64,000 nucleotides of DNA from Pseudomonas soli (GTDB taxonomy: Bacteria > Pseudomonadota > Gammaproteobacteria > Pseudomonadales > Pseudomonadaceae). The stretch spans positions 409,152 to 473,151 of the forward strand of contig NZ_FOEQ01000001.1 in assembly GCF_900110655.1 (NCBI RefSeq), given 5' to 3'. Below the pieces are notes generated by a model. That model ran no database searches and was not told the origin of the DNA. It was given only the letters and a program-made list of their open reading frames with translations. The translations under genes were made by a program, and so were the position numbers. Each line of letters begins with the position of its first letter. Within the stretch, counting starts at the first letter, position 1. Below, in pieces: positions 47,649 through 58,069 of the stretch.

Positions 47649-48371
47649 TTACTTGGCCGGTGCTTCGCCAGCCTTGGCCGGGTCTTTGATGGCCAGCAGT
47701 TCCAGGTCGAACACCAGGACCGAGTTGGCCGGAATCAGCGGGCTCGGGCTCTGGGCGCCGTAGGCCAGTTCAGCCGGGATGTACAGCTTGTACTTCTCGC
47801 CGACATGCATCAGTTGCAGGCCTTCGACCCAACCCGGGATCACGCCGCTGACCGGCAGGTCGATCGGGCTGCCGCGCTCGACGGAGCTGTCGAATACCTT
47901 GCCGTCGGTCAGCTTGCCCTCGTAGTGGACAGTGACGACGTCGGTCGGCTTGGGTTGCGGGCCATCGGCCTTTTTCACCACTTCATACTGCAGGCCCGAG
48001 GCGGTGGTGATCACGCCAGGTTTCTTGCCGTTTTCCTCAAGGAATTTCTTGCCGGCGGCGGCTGCTTCCTCGCTGGCCTTGGTCAGGCGTTCTTCGGCGC
48101 GCTTCTGCAAGGCGGTGAAGGCTTCGACCAGCTCTTCGTCCTTGATGCGCTGTTCCTTCTTGCCAACAGCGTCCTCGATGCCTTGGGCGACGGCTTTCGA
48201 GTCGAGGTCGTCCATGCCTTCCTGGGCCAGGCTCTTGCCCATGTTCAGGCCGATACCGTAGGAGGCCTTCTGTGCTGGGGTCTTCAGCTCGACGCTGCTG
48301 GTCTGGGCGTCGCAACCGGCGAGGACCAGGCCTACCAGGGCAACCGCGGCCGCCAAACGATGCTGTTTCAT
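47649..48371 (-). CDS. FKBP-type peptidyl-prolyl isomerase lipoprotein
   Basis: This 240-residue protein has a lipoprotein signal peptide (ALVGLVLAGC, lipobox cysteine near residue 20). An N-terminal helical dimerisation domain (KASYGIGLNMGKSLAQEGMD) follows, then an FKBP domain (GLQYEVVKKADGPQPKPTDV, YEGKLTDGKVFDSS, AYGAQSPSPLIPANSVLVF). It is of the FkpA/Mip type and helps fold outer membrane or periplasmic proteins. The ATG at 48369-48371 is preferred over one eight codons upstream. Confidence 0.95.
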   Translation of the reverse strand: MKQHRLAAAVALVGLVLAGCDAQTSSVELKTPAQKASYGIGLNMGKSLAQEGMDDLDSKAVAQGIEDAVGKKEQRIKDEELVEAFTALQKRAEERLTKASEEAAAAGKKFLEENGKKPGVITTASGLQYEVVKKADGPQPKPTDVVTVHYEGKLTDGKVFDSSVERGSPIDLPVSGVIPGWVEGLQLMHVGEKYKLYIPAELAYGAQSPSPLIPANSVLVFDLELLAIKDPAKAGEAPAK

Positions 48372-48589
48372 GTAATTTCCTTGTTCATGCGCCATGAGGG
48401 CAATCAGGGTAAAGCCGCGAGCTTAGCAGGCGGCCGCGACCAATGGCTACCGGGATAAGAGCTGCTTTGGGAGCGGAAGTTCCTGGGTGAAAGGTTGTTC
48501 ATGGTCGCACAGGCAGCCTTTGGCCAGTATTCACGCTGTTTCATGAGTCGTAGCACGCTTTTGCAGGTGAGGCTCCAGTCTTGCAATTG

Positions 48590-48627
48590 CTGTCGCGGCC
48601 TCTCGCCGGCAAGCCGGCTCCCACAGA
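48590..48627. repeat. Single REP element
   Basis: A single REP copy (CTCGCCGGCAAGCCGGCTCC) lies 30 bases after the wspR stop codon. It is probably the 3' end of the wsp transcript. The rest of 48372-48655 shows no gene. Confidence 0.75.
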
Positions 48628-48655
48628 AAACACCGTTGCCCTTTCAGCAACTGAC

Positions 48656-49660
48656 TCAGGCGATCCCGACCTGATTGCGCCCACTGTTCTTGGCCTGGTA
48701 CAGCCCCTTGTCCGCCGCCGAGATCAGCTGTCGGCAATGGCTGCCGACACTCGGGGTCAGGGTCGCCAGGCCGATGCTCACGGTCAGGTGCGACGCCGCC
48801 TCGGGCACGGTATGGGCGATCTTCAGGCCCATGATGGTCTGGCGCAGTTTTTCGGCCACCAGGCGCGCGCCGCCGGGCGAAGTGTTGGGCAGCACCAGGG
48901 CGAACTCCTCACCGCCATAACGCGCCGGCAGGTCGGTGGGACGCGAGCAGCAGCCACGGATGGCCTCGGCCACCTGGCGCAGGGCCTCGTCGCCGGCCAG
49001 GTGGCCGAAACTGTCGTTGAACGCCTTGAAATAGTCGACATCGATCATCAACAGCGACAACTGCTGCTGCTCGCGAATCGCCCGGCGCCATTCCAGCTCC
49101 AGGTATTCGTCGAAGTGACGACGGTTGGATAACCCGGTCAGGCCGTCCGAGTTCATCAGCCGCTGCAGCATCAGGTTGGTGTCGAGCAACTGCTGCTGGC
49201 TTACGCGCAGCGCGCGGTAGGCCTCGTCGCGCTGCAACAGGGTGAGGTAGGAGCGCGAGTGGTAGCGGATACGCGCCACCAGCTCGATGGTATCCGGCAA
49301 CTTGACCAGGTAGTCGTTGGCCCCGGCGGCGAAGGCCGCGCTCTTGACCAGCGGATCCTCCTTGGTCGACAGGACGATGATCGGAATGTCCTGGGTGGCC
49401 GGGTTGTTGCGGTATTCGCGCACCAGGGTCAGGCCATCAAGGCCCGGCATGATCAGGTCCTGGAGGATTACCGTGGGCTTGATGCGCATGGCCTGGGCCA
49501 CCGCCTGGTGCGGGTCGGCGCAGAAGTGGAAGTCGATGTTCTCTTCGTGGGCGAGGCCACGGCGCACCGCTTCGCCGATCATGGCCTGATCATCGACCAG
49601 CAGGACCATCGCCGCACTTTCGTTGATGGTCGTGAAACCTTCGATCGGTAGATCATTCAT
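48656..49660 (-). CDS. wspR: Diguanylate cyclase response regulator WspR
   Basis: This 334-residue protein joins a receiver domain (phospho-acceptor Asp in [13 protein letters not shown], near residue 69) to a GGDEF domain with intact [11 protein letters not shown] and upstream [10 protein letters not shown]. An inhibitory RxxD-like motif is present around [10 protein letters not shown]. Phosphorylation by WspE activates c-di-GMP synthesis and biofilm formation. It is the last gene of the wsp operon, 51 bases after wspF. Confidence 0.97.
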   Translation of the reverse strand: MNDLPIEGFTTINESAAMVLLVDDQAMIGEAVRRGLAHEENIDFHFCADPHQAVAQAMRIKPTVILQDLIMPGLDGLTLVREYRNNPATQDIPIIVLSTKEDPLVKSAAFAAGANDYLVKLPDTIELVARIRYHSRSYLTLLQRDEAYRALRVSQQQLLDTNLMLQRLMNSDGLTGLSNRRHFDEYLELEWRRAIREQQQLSLLMIDVDYFKAFNDSFGHLAGDEALRQVAEAIRGCCSRPTDLPARYGGEEFALVLPNTSPGGARLVAEKLRQTIMGLKIAHTVPEAASHLTVSIGLATLTPSVGSHCRQLISAADKGLYQAKNSGRNQVGIA

Positions 49661-49711
49661 GCGTAATCACCCATCCACTGCCGGCCACGCGGCGCGACTC
49701 AATACATATCG

Positions 49712-50725
49712 TCATTTCGGAAAGATTTCCATCAGTCGTCCGGCGATTCGCTCCAGCGGACGTATTTCCACCGCAGCGTCGATCGCCGCAGCGGCCTTGG
49801 GCATGCCGTACACCGCGCTGCTCTGCTGGTCCTGGGCGATGGTCAGGAAGCCCTGCTGGCGCATCAGTTTCAGGCCCTGGGCGCCGTCGCGCCCCATGCC
49901 GGTGAGCAGCACGCCCACCGCATCGCCGGACCAGCAGCGCGCCACGCTCTCGAAGAACACATCGATCGAGGGGCGGTAGATTTCGTTGACGGGCTCGGCA
50001 GTGTAGGCCAGCTCGCCATTCTTAAGGAGGCGGATATGGTGGTTGGTGCCGGCCAGCAGCACCTGCCCCGGCTGTGGCGGCTCACCCTCGCGGGCCAGGC
50101 GCACCGGCAGGCCGGAGGCGCTGCTGAGCCACTCGGCCATGCCGGCGGCGAAAACCTGGTCGACATGCTGGACCAGCACGATGGCCGCCGGAAAACTGCG
50201 CGGCAGCCCCTTGAGCAGTACTTCCAAAGCGGCAGGCCCACCCGCGGACGAGCCGATGGCGACCAGTGCGCGGCGCTGCGAGGCCTCGCGCAGCGGCACG
50301 CTAACCGCCCGAGGCGCGCTGGGCCGCTGCTGGCCGATCAGCCAGCCGATGTTGAGGATCTTGCGCAACAGTGGCGCGGCCGCCTCGCGTGCATCACCCG
50401 CGCCCAATGCCGGGGTGTCGACCACATCCAGGGCGCCATGGCCCATGGCCTCGAAGACCCGGTGCACATTCTGCTTGCGGTCCACGGTGACGATGACGAT
50501 GGCGCACGGGGTTTCGGCCATGATGCGCCGGGTCGCCTCCACGCCGTCCATGACCGGCATGATCAGGTCCATGAGGATCAGATCCGGCGTCTGCTCGGCG
50601 CACAGGCGCACCGCCTCGGCGCCGTTGCCGGCGACCCAGATCACCTGGTGCGCGGGCTCGAATGCCAACGCCCGGCGCAGGGCCTCGACGGCCATGGGCA
50701 TGTCGTTGACAATGGCGATTCTCAT
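49712..50725 (-). CDS. wspF: WspF, CheB-type methylesterase
   Basis: This 337-residue protein has an N-terminal receiver ([19 protein letters not shown]) and a C-terminal CheB domain. Catalytic Ser is in [12 protein letters not shown], His in LVQHVDQVF, Asp in LTGMGRDGA. It removes methyl groups from WspA and resets signalling; loss in other species gives wrinkly colonies. The reading frame is intact. It overlaps wspE by ATGA. Confidence 0.97.
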   Translation of the reverse strand: MRIAIVNDMPMAVEALRRALAFEPAHQVIWVAGNGAEAVRLCAEQTPDLILMDLIMPVMDGVEATRRIMAETPCAIVIVTVDRKQNVHRVFEAMGHGALDVVDTPALGAGDAREAAAPLLRKILNIGWLIGQQRPSAPRAVSVPLREASQRRALVAIGSSAGGPAALEVLLKGLPRSFPAAIVLVQHVDQVFAAGMAEWLSSASGLPVRLAREGEPPQPGQVLLAGTNHHIRLLKNGELAYTAEPVNEIYRPSIDVFFESVARCWSGDAVGVLLTGMGRDGAQGLKLMRQQGFLTIAQDQQSSAVYGMPKAAAAIDAAVEIRPLERIAGRLMEIFPK

Positions 50726-53022
50726 CCCTGGGCACCTCCGATCAGCTCCTCGACCGCATCCAGCAACGCATCGTCGTGGAAGCTGGCCTTGGCCAAATAA
50801 TAGTCGGCACCGGCATCCAGTCCACGACGCCGGTCTTCTTCGCGATCCTTATAGGACACCACCATCACCGGCAACGATTGCAGGCGGTTGTCGCGCCGCA
50901 CCAGGGTGACCAGCTCGATCCCGTCCATGCGCGGCATGTCGATGTCAGTGATCAACAGGTCGAAATCATCGCTGCGCAGCGCGTTCCAGCCGTCCATGCC
51001 ATCCACGGCCACCGCCACTTCGTAGCCGCGGTGACCCAGCAGCTTGCGTTGCAGTTCGCGCACGGTGAGCGAGTCGTCGACCACCAGGATGCGCTTGCGC
51101 ACCGCACCCTTGACGCCCCGCCCACCGCGCTCGATACGCTCCAGGCGGCCGGTGCTGAGCAGCTTGTCCACCGAGCGCAGCAAGTCCTCGACATCGACGA
51201 TCAGCACCACCGAACCGTCGTCGAGCAAGGCGCCAGCGGAGATGTCCTGGACTTTGCCCAGGCGCGGGTCCAGCGGCATCACCACCAGCACCCGCTCGCC
51301 GATCAGCCGCTCGACGGCCACCCCATAGAGCTGCTCGCGCTCGCGGATCACCACCACCCGCAGGCTCTGTTCGTCGCCCTGGGCCGCCGGCCGGTTGAGC
51401 AGCTGGCTGGCGGCCACCAAGCCGATGTGTCGCCCTTCGTGCCAGAAGTGCTGCCGCCCTTCAATCTGCACGATGGCCTCGGCCGCCACGTCGACGGTGC
51501 GCTCGATATGCGCCAGCGGGAAGGCGTAGGCCTCGCCGCCCACCTCGACGACCAGGCTGCGAACCACCGACAAGGTCAACGGTACTTCCACATGGAAGCA
51601 ACATCCCTGGCCGGCCACCTGGGTCAACTCGATGGAGCCGCGCAGCTCACGGACCATGTGCTGCACCGCATCCAGGCCGACACCGCGCCCGGACACTTCG
51701 GTGACCGTGTCGCGCAGGCTGAACCCCGGCAGGAACAGGAAGGTCAGCAGCTCGGCCTCGCTCATCTGCGCCACCGTCTCGGCCGGCGACAATGCGCGCT
51801 CGACGATACTCTCGCGCAAGCGCTGCAGATCGATACCGGCACCGTCGTCGGACAGTTCCAGAATCAGCAGCCCGGCCTGGTGCGAGGCGCGCAGGCGCAC
51901 GGTGCCCTCGCTCGGTTTACCGGCCAGCAGGCGCTGCTCGGGCAGTTCGATGCCATGATCGACCGCGTTGCGCAGCAGGTGCGTCAGCGGCGCCTCGAGC
52001 TTTTCCAGCACGTCACGGTCGACCTGGGTCTTCTCGCCCTCGATTAACAGGCGCACCGGCTTGCCCAGCGAGCGCCCGAGGTCGCGGACCATCCGGCTCT
52101 GGCCGGTGAGCACATCGGCGAACGGACGCATGCGACAGGCCAGCGCCGTGTCGTACAGCAGTTGCGCGCGCTGGCTGGCCTGCCAACCGAACTCGTCGAG
52201 ATCGGCCGCCTGCTGCAAGAGGATCTGCTGGGTTTCAGCCAGCAACTGCTGGGTCTGGGCCAGCGCTTCCAGCACCTCCGGCCCCTGCCCGCTCTCTTCC
52301 AGCTGGGCCTTCAGGCCATCGAGGCCGCGCATGCCCTGGCCATGCATGCGCTTCAGGCGCTGCAGGGTGGCCAGGTAGGGTTTCAGCCGCTGGGTCTCGA
52401 CCAGCGACTTGCTCGACAGATCCAGCAGGCTGTTAAGACGGTCGGCGGTCACCCGCAAGACCCGCTCGCCCCCCTCACCACCGCGCTTGCCGGCCTTGCG
52501 GGCTGGCACGGGTTCAGCTTCGGGTTCAAGCTCCGGCGGGGCCTGGAGCGTTGGCTCGGGTTCCGGCCGCGCCGCCAAGGCAGCGGGCGGCGCGCCTGGA
52601 ACGCCAGCCTGCGCGATCACCGGCACGGGCGCAGAAGGCTCGAGCAGTGCTGTCATCTGTGCCAAGAACACCGCCACGGCGGCGTCGCCACCCTGATCTC
52701 CAGGGGTCGCGATGCGCATCAACAGGTCAGTGCCCTGCAACAAGGCGTCGATATGCTCCGGACGCAGCAGCAGGCGACCTTCCTGGGCGGCCACCAGGCA
52801 GTCTTCCATGACGTGGGCGACGCTGACCCCGGCATCGATACCGACAATCCGCGCAGCACCCTTGAGCGAGTGCGCCGCACGCATGCAGGCCTCGAGCTGG
52901 TCGGGTTGCGCAGGGTTGCGCTCCAGCGCCATCAAGCCGGCGCTGAGCACCTGGGTCTGGGCCTCGGCCTCCAGGCTGAACAGCTCGAGCAGCGACGCAT
53001 CGCGCATTTGCTCCGGGGTCAT
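50722..53022 (-). CDS. wspE: WspE hybrid sensor kinase (CheA-type with receiver)
   Basis: This 766-residue kinase has an Hpt domain with phosphorylated His51 ([14 protein letters not shown]), a CheA dimerisation and ATPase core ([41 protein letters not shown]), a CheW-like domain and a C-terminal receiver ([13 protein letters not shown]). It transfers phosphate to WspR and WspF. It overlaps the neighbouring genes by 4 bases on both sides. Confidence 0.97.
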   Translation of the reverse strand: MTPEQMRDASLLELFSLEAEAQTQVLSAGLMALERNPAQPDQLEACMRAAHSLKGAARIVGIDAGVSVAHVMEDCLVAAQEGRLLLRPEHIDALLQGTDLLMRIATPGDQGGDAAVAVFLAQMTALLEPSAPVPVIAQAGVPGAPPAALAARPEPEPTLQAPPELEPEAEPVPARKAGKRGGEGGERVLRVTADRLNSLLDLSSKSLVETQRLKPYLATLQRLKRMHGQGMRGLDGLKAQLEESGQGPEVLEALAQTQQLLAETQQILLQQAADLDEFGWQASQRAQLLYDTALACRMRPFADVLTGQSRMVRDLGRSLGKPVRLLIEGEKTQVDRDVLEKLEAPLTHLLRNAVDHGIELPEQRLLAGKPSEGTVRLRASHQAGLLILELSDDGAGIDLQRLRESIVERALSPAETVAQMSEAELLTFLFLPGFSLRDTVTEVSGRGVGLDAVQHMVRELRGSIELTQVAGQGCCFHVEVPLTLSVVRSLVVEVGGEAYAFPLAHIERTVDVAAEAIVQIEGRQHFWHEGRHIGLVAASQLLNRPAAQGDEQSLRVVVIREREQLYGVAVERLIGERVLVVMPLDPRLGKVQDISAGALLDDGSVVLIVDVEDLLRSVDKLLSTGRLERIERGGRGVKGAVRKRILVVDDSLTVRELQRKLLGHRGYEVAVAVDGMDGWNALRSDDFDLLITDIDMPRMDGIELVTLVRRDNRLQSLPVMVVSYKDREEDRRRGLDAGADYYLAKASFHDDALLDAVEELIGGAQG

Positions 53023-53684
53023 GACAGGCTCCGCTTCACGGCTGACATCAGGTGTTGTTCATCCAGCACTCGCACACTGCGCCCTCGCCACTGCAACACG
53101 GCGGCGGTGAAATGCGCAGCATCGCGGCCGTGGTCCTGGCCCGCAAGGTCAAGACGATGGATGCCGTCGATCTCGTCCACCGGCACCACCACCGGCCCAC
53201 CCTCGGCCGCCAGGATCAGCATGCGCGGCATGCTCCGCCCGGTGCGCTCCGCGCCCGACTGCGTCGGCACGCCCAGCAGGTCGGCGAGCGACAGGCAAGG
53301 CACCAGCGCACCGCGCACATTGGCGACCCCCTGCAGCACCCGCGAGCGCTGGTGCGGCAACGAGTGCACCGGCTGCGCCGGGGCGATCTCGGCAAGGCAG
53401 GCGGTGGCCAGGGCCAGCCACTCCTCGCCGAGGCGGAACAGCAGCATCGAGCGGCCGACCGCGCATTCCCCCACGATGGCCGTTTCGACCTGTTCGTCCT
53501 GGACCAGCGCATAGCGATCCAGCAAGCGCGTGGCCGCGTCGGCATACACCTCGCAATTGCGGCAGTGCACATGCCGCTCCAGCAACGGGCACTGTTTGTC
53601 GCCATGCACGCCGATGCGGTTCCAGCAATCGTCGATGGGCTGGTCGTCATTGGCGATCAGTTGCATATGGTATCCGCCGCTCAT
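53019..53684 (-). CDS. wspD: WspD, CheW-type adaptor with Cys cluster
   Basis: This 221-residue protein has a CheW domain in the C-terminal two thirds (FRLGEEWLALATACLAEIAPAQP, VLQGVANVRGALVPCLSLADL). The N-terminal extension carries Cys20, Cys32, Cys41 and Cys44 (QCPLLERHVHCRNCEVY), a possible metal or redox site. It couples WspA to WspE. ATGA overlaps link it to wspC and wspE. Confidence 0.96.
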   Translation of the reverse strand: MSGGYHMQLIANDDQPIDDCWNRIGVHGDKQCPLLERHVHCRNCEVYADAATRLLDRYALVQDEQVETAIVGECAVGRSMLLFRLGEEWLALATACLAEIAPAQPVHSLPHQRSRVLQGVANVRGALVPCLSLADLLGVPTQSGAERTGRSMPRMLILAAEGGPVVVPVDEIDGIHRLDLAGQDHGRDAAHFTAAVLQWRGRSVRVLDEQHLMSAVKRSLS

Positions 53685-54928
53685 CGTTCAGACTCCCTGC
53701 CGGCCCGGGCGGCACGCTCCTGCAGGCGCCGGGCACCGGCCTCGTCCCCCTGCGCAGCCAGCAGCATGGCCAGGTGCATCAGTGCCTCAGGGTGCTGCGG
53801 CTCGAGGTAGAGCGCCTTGCGATAATGGGTGATGGCCTGCGCGGCATCGCCTTCGGTGTCACTGAGCAACCCCAGCCAGTAATAGACCTGCGCCTTGGGG
53901 GCGAACTGGCGCAGATAGCGCTCGCAGTCCGCCCTGGCCTGCCGGTTTTCACCGGCATTGGCCTGCCGGGCAATGAGGGCCAGCAACTGCGCTTCGTCTT
54001 GCGCCGGTACCGGCGTCGCTGGCACCGCGCTCGACCTGGCGACGCGGGGCGGCAGTGCCACGACACGTGGCGGCAGCGGCGCAGCGACCGGCTGGCGCGC
54101 AACCGGCAACGGCTTGGCAACAGGCCGTGGGGCATCATCCTGGCGCACGTAGGCGAATGACTGGGCAATCCCCAGCGGGCGCATGCCCAGGCGCGCCAGC
54201 AGGCTGCCCTCGGCGGGGCCGATGAACAGCACGCCCTGGGCGTGGATCAGGCGCTTGAGTACCTCGAACACCCGCTGCTGGGTCGGAACATCGAAGTAGA
54301 TCAGCAAGTTGCGACAGAACACGAAATCGTATAGCCCTTCACGCGCTTTGAGCGCCGGGTCGAGCACGTTGCCCGCCTGCAGGCTGACTTGCTGGCGCAC
54401 CCGCTCATCCAGGCGATGGGTATCGCCGCTTGGGCTGAAGTGCCGCTCGCGAAAGGCCAGCTCGCTGCCGCGAAAGGAGTTGCGCCCGTACAGCGCCTGC
54501 TCGCCCTTGGCCACCGAACTGGGGCTGATATCAATGCCATCGACGCGGAAAGCGCCCGGGCTCAGGCCAGCGTCGAGCAAGGCCATGGCGATCGAGTAGG
54601 GTTCCTCGCCCGTCGAGCACGGCAGGCTGAGGATGCGCAGGGGCCGTGCGCCGGCAAGTTCTGCCGCACGCTTGTGCGCCAGCCCCGCCAGCGCGGTGAA
54701 GGATTCTGGGTAGCGGAAAAACCAGGTCTCCGGAACGATGACCGCCTCGATCAGGGCCTGCTGCTCATCGCCGGACTGCTGCAAACGCAGCCAGTAGTCA
54801 TCGAGATCCGCAGCCTGCACGAGCGTGCAGCGCTGGCGCAGGGCGCGCTCGACCATCGCTGCGCCGACCGACTCCACATCCAGCCCGATACGTTCCTGCA
54901 GGAAACGGAAGAAACGTTGCTCGCTCAT
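53681..54928 (-). CDS. wspC: WspC, CheR-type methyltransferase with TPR
   Basis: This 415-residue protein has a CheR domain (VIVPETWFFRYPESF, LRILSLPCSTGEEPYSIAMAL, YDFVFCRNLLIYFD) that methylates WspA with SAM. A proline-rich linker leads to a C-terminal TPR region (AQVYYWLGLLSDTEGDAAQA, HYRKALYLEPQHPEALMHL). Domain order matches P. aeruginosa WspC. It overlaps wspB and wspD by 4 bases. Confidence 0.97.
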   Translation of the reverse strand: MSEQRFFRFLQERIGLDVESVGAAMVERALRQRCTLVQAADLDDYWLRLQQSGDEQQALIEAVIVPETWFFRYPESFTALAGLAHKRAAELAGARPLRILSLPCSTGEEPYSIAMALLDAGLSPGAFRVDGIDISPSSVAKGEQALYGRNSFRGSELAFRERHFSPSGDTHRLDERVRQQVSLQAGNVLDPALKAREGLYDFVFCRNLLIYFDVPTQQRVFEVLKRLIHAQGVLFIGPAEGSLLARLGMRPLGIAQSFAYVRQDDAPRPVAKPLPVARQPVAAPLPPRVVALPPRVARSSAVPATPVPAQDEAQLLALIARQANAGENRQARADCERYLRQFAPKAQVYYWLGLLSDTEGDAAQAITHYRKALYLEPQHPEALMHLAMLLAAQGDEAGARRLQERAARAGRESER

Positions 54929-55446
54929 GCTGGCTCCTGCCCGGGCCCGCCGGGGTACAGCAGCTCACGCACCGCGTCCGACAACAGGTCGTTCACCTGG
55001 ATGCGCTGCAACAAACCGCGGGCGTCCTGGCGGACCGGCCCGAGGTAGCGCGCGTCGGCATTGTCCAGGCCGTATGGCTGGAATTCCTCGGGGGCACAGC
55101 GCAGCGTATCGGTAGCCTGCTCCAGGACAAGCCCCAGCTGCAGGTCAGGGCGGCGCGAGTCAGCGCGGTAGTGCACCAGTACCATCCGCGTACTGCTGCG
55201 CGACTGTGCCGGCACACCGAAGCTCAGCGCCGACAGGTCGATCACCGGCACCAGCACACCACGGTGGGCGAGCACGCCGGCCACCCAGCCCGGCGACTGG
55301 GCAATGGGCTTGAGGGTACGGCACGGCAGCACTTCGATCACTTCGCGCACGTCCAGGGCGAAGCGCTGGTCGGCGATGCGAAATTGCAGGTACAGCACGC
55401 CCTTGCCGGCTGATTCGCGATCCTCGCGAGGGGACGGTTCGTTCAT
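54925..55446 (-). CDS. wspB: WspB, CheW-type adaptor
   Basis: This 173-residue CheW protein contains LQFRIADQRFALDVREVIEV, VAGVLAHRGVLVPVIDLS and LVLEQATDTLR. It links WspA receptors to WspE. It starts 5 bases after the wspA stop and overlaps wspC by ATGA. Confidence 0.96.
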   Translation of the reverse strand: MNEPSPREDRESAGKGVLYLQFRIADQRFALDVREVIEVLPCRTLKPIAQSPGWVAGVLAHRGVLVPVIDLSALSFGVPAQSRSSTRMVLVHYRADSRRPDLQLGLVLEQATDTLRCAPEEFQPYGLDNADARYLGPVRQDARGLLQRIQVNDLLSDAVRELLYPGGPGQEPA

Positions 55447-55451
55447 CGTCG

Positions 55452-57074
55452 TCAGACTTTGAACCGCGAAACACCGCCACGCAGCCCGGCGGCTACCTGG
55501 CTCAGTTCGTCGATGGCGAAACTGGCCTGGCGCAGCGATTCCACGGTCTGGGTACTGGCATCGCTGAGCTGGGCCAGTGCCTGGTTGATCTGCTCGGCGC
55601 CGGTGGCCTGGGCCTGCATGCCCTCGTTGACCATCAGCACCCGCGGCGCCAGCGCCTGCACCTGATGGATTATCTGACTGAGCTGCTCGCCCACCTGCTG
55701 CACCTCGAACATGCCGCGGCGCACCTCCTCGGAGAACTTGTCCATGCCCATCACCCCGGCCGACACTGCGGACTGGATCTCGCGCACCATCTGTTCGATG
55801 TCGTAGGTGGCCACGGCGGTCTGGTCGGCAAGGCGGCGTACTTCGGTGGCGACCACGGCGAAACCGCGACCGTACTCACCGGCTTTTTCCGCCTCGATGG
55901 CGGCGTTGAGCGACAGCAGGTTGGTCTGGTCGGCGACCTTGACGATGGTCACCACCATCTGCGTGATGTTGCTGGCCTTCTCGTTGAGGATCGCCAGCTT
56001 GGCGTTGACCAGGTCGGCGGCGCCCATCACCTGGTGCATGGTCTCCTCCATGCGCGCCAGGCCCTGCTGGCCGGCACCGGCAAGGCTCGAGGCCTGGTCG
56101 GCCGACGAGGTGACTTCGGTCATGGTGCGCACCAGGTCCCGCGAGGTCGCGGCGATTTCCCGCGAGGTGGCGCCGATCTCGGTGGTGGTGGCGGCCGTCT
56201 CGGTGGCGGTGGCCTGTTGCTGCTTGGAGGTGGCGGCGATCTCGGTGACCGAGGTGGTCACCTGCACCGACGAACGCTGGGCCTGCGACACCAGATTGGC
56301 CAGGGATTCGGCCATTTCGTTGAAGCCGCCCTCGATCGCGCCGAACTCATCCTTGCGGTCCAGGCTCAGGCGCATGCTCAGGTCGCCCGAACGCAGGCCG
56401 TCGAGGGCGTGCACGATGCGCTGCATGGGGGCGGTGATCGCGCGCATCAGCAGCAGGCCGCAAACGCCGGCGGCGACGATTGCCAGCAGCAGCGAGACGA
56501 TCATGCTGCCTTTGGCGGTGGCCACGGCGCTGACGATTTCATTGGTGGCGTTGTCGGCCGACTCCCGGTTGCGCTCGATCACTTCGTTCAGGTGCAGGCG
56601 CCCTTCTCTCCAGGCGGGCGTCAGCACCTCGGCGATCAACCGCTGGGCTTCGGCGTAGTTCTTCTGGCGATAGGTTTCCAGGACCTGGTCGACAATCTTG
56701 ACGTAAGCCTCTTCCTGGCGCGTGAAATCGTCGAACGCGGCCTGGTCGGCCGGGTCGCGGATAGTGCCCTGGTAGCTGGCCATATGCTGCTTCAAACGGT
56801 CGTCGAAACTCTTGAACAACTCGGCATCGGTGGTGGTGAACTCGCGGTGGTTCGACAAGCCGACCAGTTGCTGGCTGGTGACATAGCTGTCGACCCAGGC
56901 GCTGCGGATCATCGAGCTGTAGTAGAGCCCGGGAATGCTGTCGGACCCTACCGCCTCCTCGCTGGACTCGATCGCCACCAGCCGCGAGTAGGCGGCCACG
57001 ATCATCAGCAGCATGATGGCGATGATCACGGCGAAACTTGCCAGGATCCGTTGGCGCAAGGTCCAGTTCTTCAC
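55452..57074 (-). CDS. wspA: WspA surface-sensing methyl-accepting protein
   Basis: This 540-residue receptor has two membrane helices (about 10-31 and 190-212) flanking a four-helix periplasmic domain, then HAMP and a cytoplasmic signalling domain with the hairpin tip [20 protein letters not shown]. It responds to surface contact or membrane perturbation and activates WspE. It is the first gene of the wspABCDEFR operon. Confidence 0.97.
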   Translation of the reverse strand: MKNWTLRQRILASFAVIIAIMLLMIVAAYSRLVAIESSEEAVGSDSIPGLYYSSMIRSAWVDSYVTSQQLVGLSNHREFTTTDAELFKSFDDRLKQHMASYQGTIRDPADQAAFDDFTRQEEAYVKIVDQVLETYRQKNYAEAQRLIAEVLTPAWREGRLHLNEVIERNRESADNATNEIVSAVATAKGSMIVSLLLAIVAAGVCGLLLMRAITAPMQRIVHALDGLRSGDLSMRLSLDRKDEFGAIEGGFNEMAESLANLVSQAQRSSVQVTTSVTEIAATSKQQQATATETAATTTEIGATSREIAATSRDLVRTMTEVTSSADQASSLAGAGQQGLARMEETMHQVMGAADLVNAKLAILNEKASNITQMVVTIVKVADQTNLLSLNAAIEAEKAGEYGRGFAVVATEVRRLADQTAVATYDIEQMVREIQSAVSAGVMGMDKFSEEVRRGMFEVQQVGEQLSQIIHQVQALAPRVLMVNEGMQAQATGAEQINQALAQLSDASTQTVESLRQASFAIDELSQVAAGLRGGVSRFKV

Positions 57075-57202
57075 ATTCAGCCCTCAGGAATTCGATACGA
57101 GCGGGAAAAATCGCCGAAGTATAGCCCAGGCGTCCTACGTATTTGCGGCTGAATGCTGCTGTACTCAGGCCTCCGTGCCCATTGATATGGCCAATTGCAG
57201 GC

Positions 57203-57886
57203 TCATTGACCCGCGGCAAGCCTGACCTGGTTCTCCAACTCCAGGCGCAAGGCAGGGTCCAGGCGCAGCTGGCGCGCCAGTTCGTCGAGGTAGGCGCGCT
57301 CCATGAAGTTCTCCTGGTCGACCATCATCACGCTGGCCAGGTACATCTCGGCAGCCATTTCCGGGGTCTGCGCGGCGCGGGCCACTTCGGCCGGATCCAG
57401 CGGCTTGTTCAGTTCAGCGTGCAGCCATTGCTGCAACTCGCGGTCGCTGTCCAGGCGAGTGAACTCGCCTTCAATCAGAGCCCGCTCACGGTCATCGATA
57501 TGGCCGTCGGACTTGGCTGCCGCCACCAGCGCGCGCAACACGGCCTGGCTGTGCTGCTCGACCTGGGCCGGGGGCAGGCGATCCAGCGTCTGCGGCTGCT
57601 GATCGCCGGCGCCCTGGCGGACCTGCCAGTTGCCATAGGCCTTGTAGGCCAGCACCCCGAGCGCGGCCAGGCCGCCGTAGGTCAGTGCCTTGCCGCCATA
57701 CCTGCGGGCCTTCTTGTTGCCCAGCAGCAAGCCCATGGCGCCCGCTGCCAATGCGCCACCGCCGGCACCAGACAACAGGCTGCCAATGTTCCCCGAACCT
57801 TTGTCGCTGAGGCTCTTGCCCTGCTGGTTCTGCAGCAGAGATTGACCGGTTTTCAAGAGCTGATCGAGCAGACCACGCGTGTTCAT
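57203..57886 (-). CDS. DUF533 / TerB-like protein
   Basis: This 227-residue protein has a glycine-rich hydrophobic N-terminal part (IGSLLSGAGGGALAAGAMGL, YGGLAALGVLAYKAYGNW) and a C-terminal TerB-like helical domain (AAAKSDGHIDDRERALIEGE). DUF533 proteins are probably membrane-associated; function is unknown. The ATG at 57884-57886 follows GAGGTG. It precedes wspA on the same strand by 128 bases but is not part of known wsp operons. Confidence 0.85.
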   Translation of the reverse strand: MNTRGLLDQLLKTGQSLLQNQQGKSLSDKGSGNIGSLLSGAGGGALAAGAMGLLLGNKKARRYGGKALTYGGLAALGVLAYKAYGNWQVRQGAGDQQPQTLDRLPPAQVEQHSQAVLRALVAAAKSDGHIDDRERALIEGEFTRLDSDRELQQWLHAELNKPLDPAEVARAAQTPEMAAEMYLASVMMVDQENFMERAYLDELARQLRLDPALRLELENQVRLAAGQ

Positions 57887-57989
57887 CTGACACACCTCGC
57901 AAACATTCGACGTTGAGAAGGCCCCAGAGTAGGCCGGCAAGCTGAAGCCTCGCTTAACGCATTTGCATCCAGATGTTGCCCACTCTCGT

Positions 57990-58018
57990 TTGTCGGTACG
58001 GCCAGTCGCTTCTAGTCT
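57990..58018 (+). promoter_or_regulatory. Sigma-70 type promoter of patD
   Basis: TTGTCG (57990-57995) and TAGTCT (58013-58018) are separated by 17 bases, 52 bases before the patD start. Confidence 0.55.
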
Positions 58019-58069
58019 GTAGCGTCATTGCGGCGCAGTGCGCTCGAGGCCCATAAGGAGAACCGCTCC

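Noticed and set aside
55665..57152. 495-codon plus-strand frame rich in Gly and His
   Set aside because: Antisense to wspA; the glycine-rich runs mirror the Ala/Thr-rich coiled coil of the receptor.
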